The position numbers were made by a program, and so were the translations under genes. A model generated the notes under the pieces. It was not told the DNA's origin, searched no databases, and saw nothing but the letters and a program-made list of their open reading frames with translations. This document shows positions 5,092 through 6,222 of a stretch of DNA of 6,222 nt, piece after piece (the stretch's first letter is position 1; every line of letters starts with the position of its first letter). The stretch covers positions 1 to 6,222 of the forward strand of contig JAFXNX010000091.1 in NCBI GenBank assembly GCA_017529175.1, given 5' to 3'. The DNA comes from Clostridia bacterium (lineage in GTDB: Bacteria > Bacillota_A > Clostridia > Oscillospirales > CAG-272).

Positions 5092-5108
5092 AAGGAAGTG
5101 ATAAAGTG
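5092..5108 (+). promoter_or_regulatory. Ribosome binding site fixing the GTG start of spoIIAA
   Basis: AAGGAAGTGAT (5092-5102) differs from the ideal AAGGAGGTGAT by one base and precedes GTG 5106-5108 with normal spacing. The GTG at 5098 is out of frame. The protein begins a few residues before the first conserved strand, as expected for SpoIIAA. Confidence 0.8.
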
Positions 5109-5444
5109 AATAATACGCCGCAAATTCTCACGACTGCCGTTAAAGGAGATCAGATATGGTTTTCGGTCGCGGGGGAAATAGATCACCACAGCGCAAAGAT
5201 CATAAGACAGACCATGGATTCCGAAATGTTCGTAAAGCGACCGGGAGCGGTATATCTTGATCTCTCTTCCGTTGATTTTATGGACTCCTCGGGACTCGGA
5301 CTGATACTCGGCAGGTACAAGTGCGCGACAGGACTCGGTTTTGAGTTTTATATTTATGAGCCGACTGACGCTGTCAGCAAAATATTAAAACTTGCGGGAT
5401 GCTCGAAGATCATAAATATTGTCAGAAAGAAGGTAAAACAATGA
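5106..5444 (+). CDS. spoIIAA: Anti-sigma F factor antagonist SpoIIAA
   Basis: SpoIIAA is the STAS-domain anti-anti-sigma factor that, when unphosphorylated, binds SpoIIAB and frees sigma-F in the forespore. The 112-aa protein (B. subtilis 117) shows GEIDHHSAK (23-31, compare GELDHHTAE) and the phosphorylation loop DFMDSSGLGLILGRYK (57-72). By alignment with Ser58 of B. subtilis SpoIIAA, Ser61 is the residue phosphorylated by SpoIIAB and dephosphorylated by SpoIIE. The start is GTG with a strong ribosome site. Its TGA overlaps the ATG of spoIIAB (ATGA, 5441-5444), so the two are translationally coupled, which helps keep partner ratios fixed. It is the first gene of the operon spoIIAA-spoIIAB-sigF, and the order and family match together make the call very secure. 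Confidence 0.96.
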   Translation: MNNTPQILTTAVKGDQIWFSVAGEIDHHSAKIIRQTMDSEMFVKRPGAVYLDLSSVDFMDSSGLGLILGRYKCATGLGFEFYIYEPTDAVSKILKLAGCSKIINIVRKKVKQ

Positions 5445-5896
5445 ACGGAAGAAATAAACGGAAGATACTGAATATTGCATCTTTAACGTTTCCGTCGGTA
5501 TCACAGAATGAATCTCTTGCAAGATCTTTTATGTCGGTGTTTTTGATGCAGACAAATCCGACAGTCGAAGAAATATCGGATATTAAATGCGCAGTTTCCG
5601 AAGCTGTTACAAATTCTATCGTACACGGCTACCGCGGAACTGTTGGTAATATAAAGATGAAAGCCGCGCTTTACGACGATAATACCGTTGTGATCGACGT
5701 TACGGATAAAGGCTGCGGGATCGAGGACGTCAACGCGGCGCAACAGATGCTATTCACAACAAATACCGACGGGGAGCGATCTGGCATGGGTTTTACCGTA
5801 ATGAAGACTTTCACGGACAGAATGAAGGTATATTCAAAAGTCGGCAAAGGCACAAGAGTCCGTCTTGAAAAGAAAATAGGCAGCTCGAATACATAA
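5441..5896 (+). CDS. spoIIAB: Anti-sigma F factor / serine kinase SpoIIAB
   Basis: SpoIIAB holds sigma-F inactive and phosphorylates SpoIIAA with ATP. The 151-aa protein (B. subtilis 146) has the GHKL ATPase motifs in order: N box SEAVTNSIVHGY (53-64, Glu54 and Asn58), G1 DKGCGIED (89-96), LFTTN (104-108) and G2 GERSGMGFTVMKTF (111-124). SQNESLAR (21-28) matches the SQNESFAR of B. subtilis, where the Arg contacts partners. I chose ATG 5441 because AAGG lies 7 nt upstream and it overlaps the spoIIAA stop as ATGA. The frame stays open back to 5399, but that extension would add 14 non-conserved residues. The N-terminus is about 7 residues longer and basic (NGRNKRK) compared with B. subtilis, and the loop after HGY is shorter. 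The gene sits between its antagonist and its target. Confidence 0.96.
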   Translation: MNGRNKRKILNIASLTFPSVSQNESLARSFMSVFLMQTNPTVEEISDIKCAVSEAVTNSIVHGYRGTVGNIKMKAALYDDNTVVIDVTDKGCGIEDVNAAQQMLFTTNTDGERSGMGFTVMKTFTDRMKVYSKVGKGTRVRLEKKIGSSNT

Positions 5897-5897
5897 C

Positions 5898-6222
5898 ATG
5901 GAAAACTGTCCGAACAGATTTGAGGCGAACGAAGCTAATCTTGTAAAAGCGTCGCGAGGTGACGATAACGCGGTCGAGTGCCTGATAAAGGATAATTATT
6001 CTCTCGTCACGTCTGTTGCAAGGCGTTTTGCCGGCAGAGGATGCGATCTTGAAGACCTTATACAGATAGGCATGATCGGAATGCTTAAGGCGATAAAGAG
6101 CTTTGACTTAAGCCGCGGGACCGCGTTCTCCACATACGCAGTACCAATGATAATGGGTGAGATAAGAAAATTCCTGCGGGACGACGGTATCATAAAGGTG
6201 GGCAGAGTCCGCAAGCAACTCA
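5898..6222 (+). CDS. sigF: RNA polymerase sporulation sigma factor SigF, 3'-truncated by window end
   Basis: Sigma-F is the first forespore-specific sigma factor. The visible 108 residues cover the N-terminal segment and sigma region 2: LVTSVARRF (36-44), DLEDLIQIGMIGMLKAIKSFD (50-70, core-binding region 2.1-2.2) and FSTYAVPMIMGEIRKFLRDDG (77-97, regions 2.3-2.4 for -10 reading). This is followed by IKVGR, close to the VKVSR of B. subtilis SigF. The YAVPMI.GEI..F.RDDG signature is shared by SigF, SigG and SigB; position right after spoIIAA-spoIIAB decides for SigF. The ATG is 1 nt after the spoIIAB TAA and has no evident Shine-Dalgarno site at normal distance, so translation probably depends on coupling to spoIIAB. 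Regions 3 and 4 lie beyond the window, so the gene is incomplete here, not broken. Confidence 0.94.
   Translation, partial: MENCPNRFEANEANLVKASRGDDNAVECLIKDNYSLVTSVARRFAGRGCDLEDLIQIGMIGMLKAIKSFDLSRGTAFSTYAVPMIMGEIRKFLRDDGIIKVGRVRKQL

Noticed and set aside
4913..5131. Minus-strand frame of 72 codons over the pfk/spoIIA regulatory region
   Set aside because: It overlaps the start of spoIIAA, the pfk promoter and the pfk start in another frame, with no motif and no ribosome site at its start.
5399..5440. Longer SpoIIAB starting at 5399
   Set aside because: The added residues are read out of the conserved 3' end of spoIIAA; ATG 5441 has a ribosome site and the typical ATGA overlap.

Overview
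This window looks like chromosomal DNA of an endospore-forming member of the Clostridia (Bacillota), probably an uncultured or gut-type lineage. The main evidence is the head of a spoIIAA-spoIIAB-sigF operon at the right end and a YlbJ-type sporulation membrane protein at the left end. Supporting evidence is a Firmicutes-type YdbC/PC4 protein, strong Shine-Dalgarno sites and sigma-A-like promoters. Base composition and codon style look even throughout. I see no mobile element, CRISPR array, tRNA or rRNA. Genus cannot be decided from the sequence.

Left block (1-3165, + strand). The window opens inside a YlbJ-like gene, cut at its 5' end. After it comes a good sigma-A-type promoter (932-960) that should drive a three-gene translation-related unit. 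This comprises a 71-aa four-cysteine protein of unknown function, prfB (release factor 2, TTG start, no programmed frameshift), and a SpoU/TrmH-family RNA 2'-O-methyltransferase starting 1 nt after prfB. A hairpin at 3132-3165 probably ends the unit.

Middle block (3228-4940). A 61-aa basic protein with one membrane segment (+) converges on a two-gene unit on the - strand: a phosphofructokinase with pyrophosphate-type active-site residues, followed by a YdbC/PC4-like nucleic-acid-binding protein. The convergent pair is separated by a perfect 19-bp inverted repeat that contains both stop codons at mirror positions and should act as a bidirectional terminator.

Right block (4941-6222). A 165-bp divergent regulatory region carries a near-consensus promoter for the phosphofructokinase (- strand) and three TTGTCA-type sites resembling Spo0A boxes. 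Next come spoIIAA (anti-anti-sigma), spoIIAB (anti-sigma kinase) and sigF (cut by the window end), tightly coupled by a 4-nt overlap and a 1-nt gap. Together these three form the partner-switching module that activates sigma-F in the forespore.

I found no clearly new biological system. The most interesting points are the possible shared Spo0A control of spoIIA and the glycolytic gene, the unusual architecture at the start of prfB, the conserved-looking four-Cys protein beside it, and the mirror-image stop codons in the convergent terminator.
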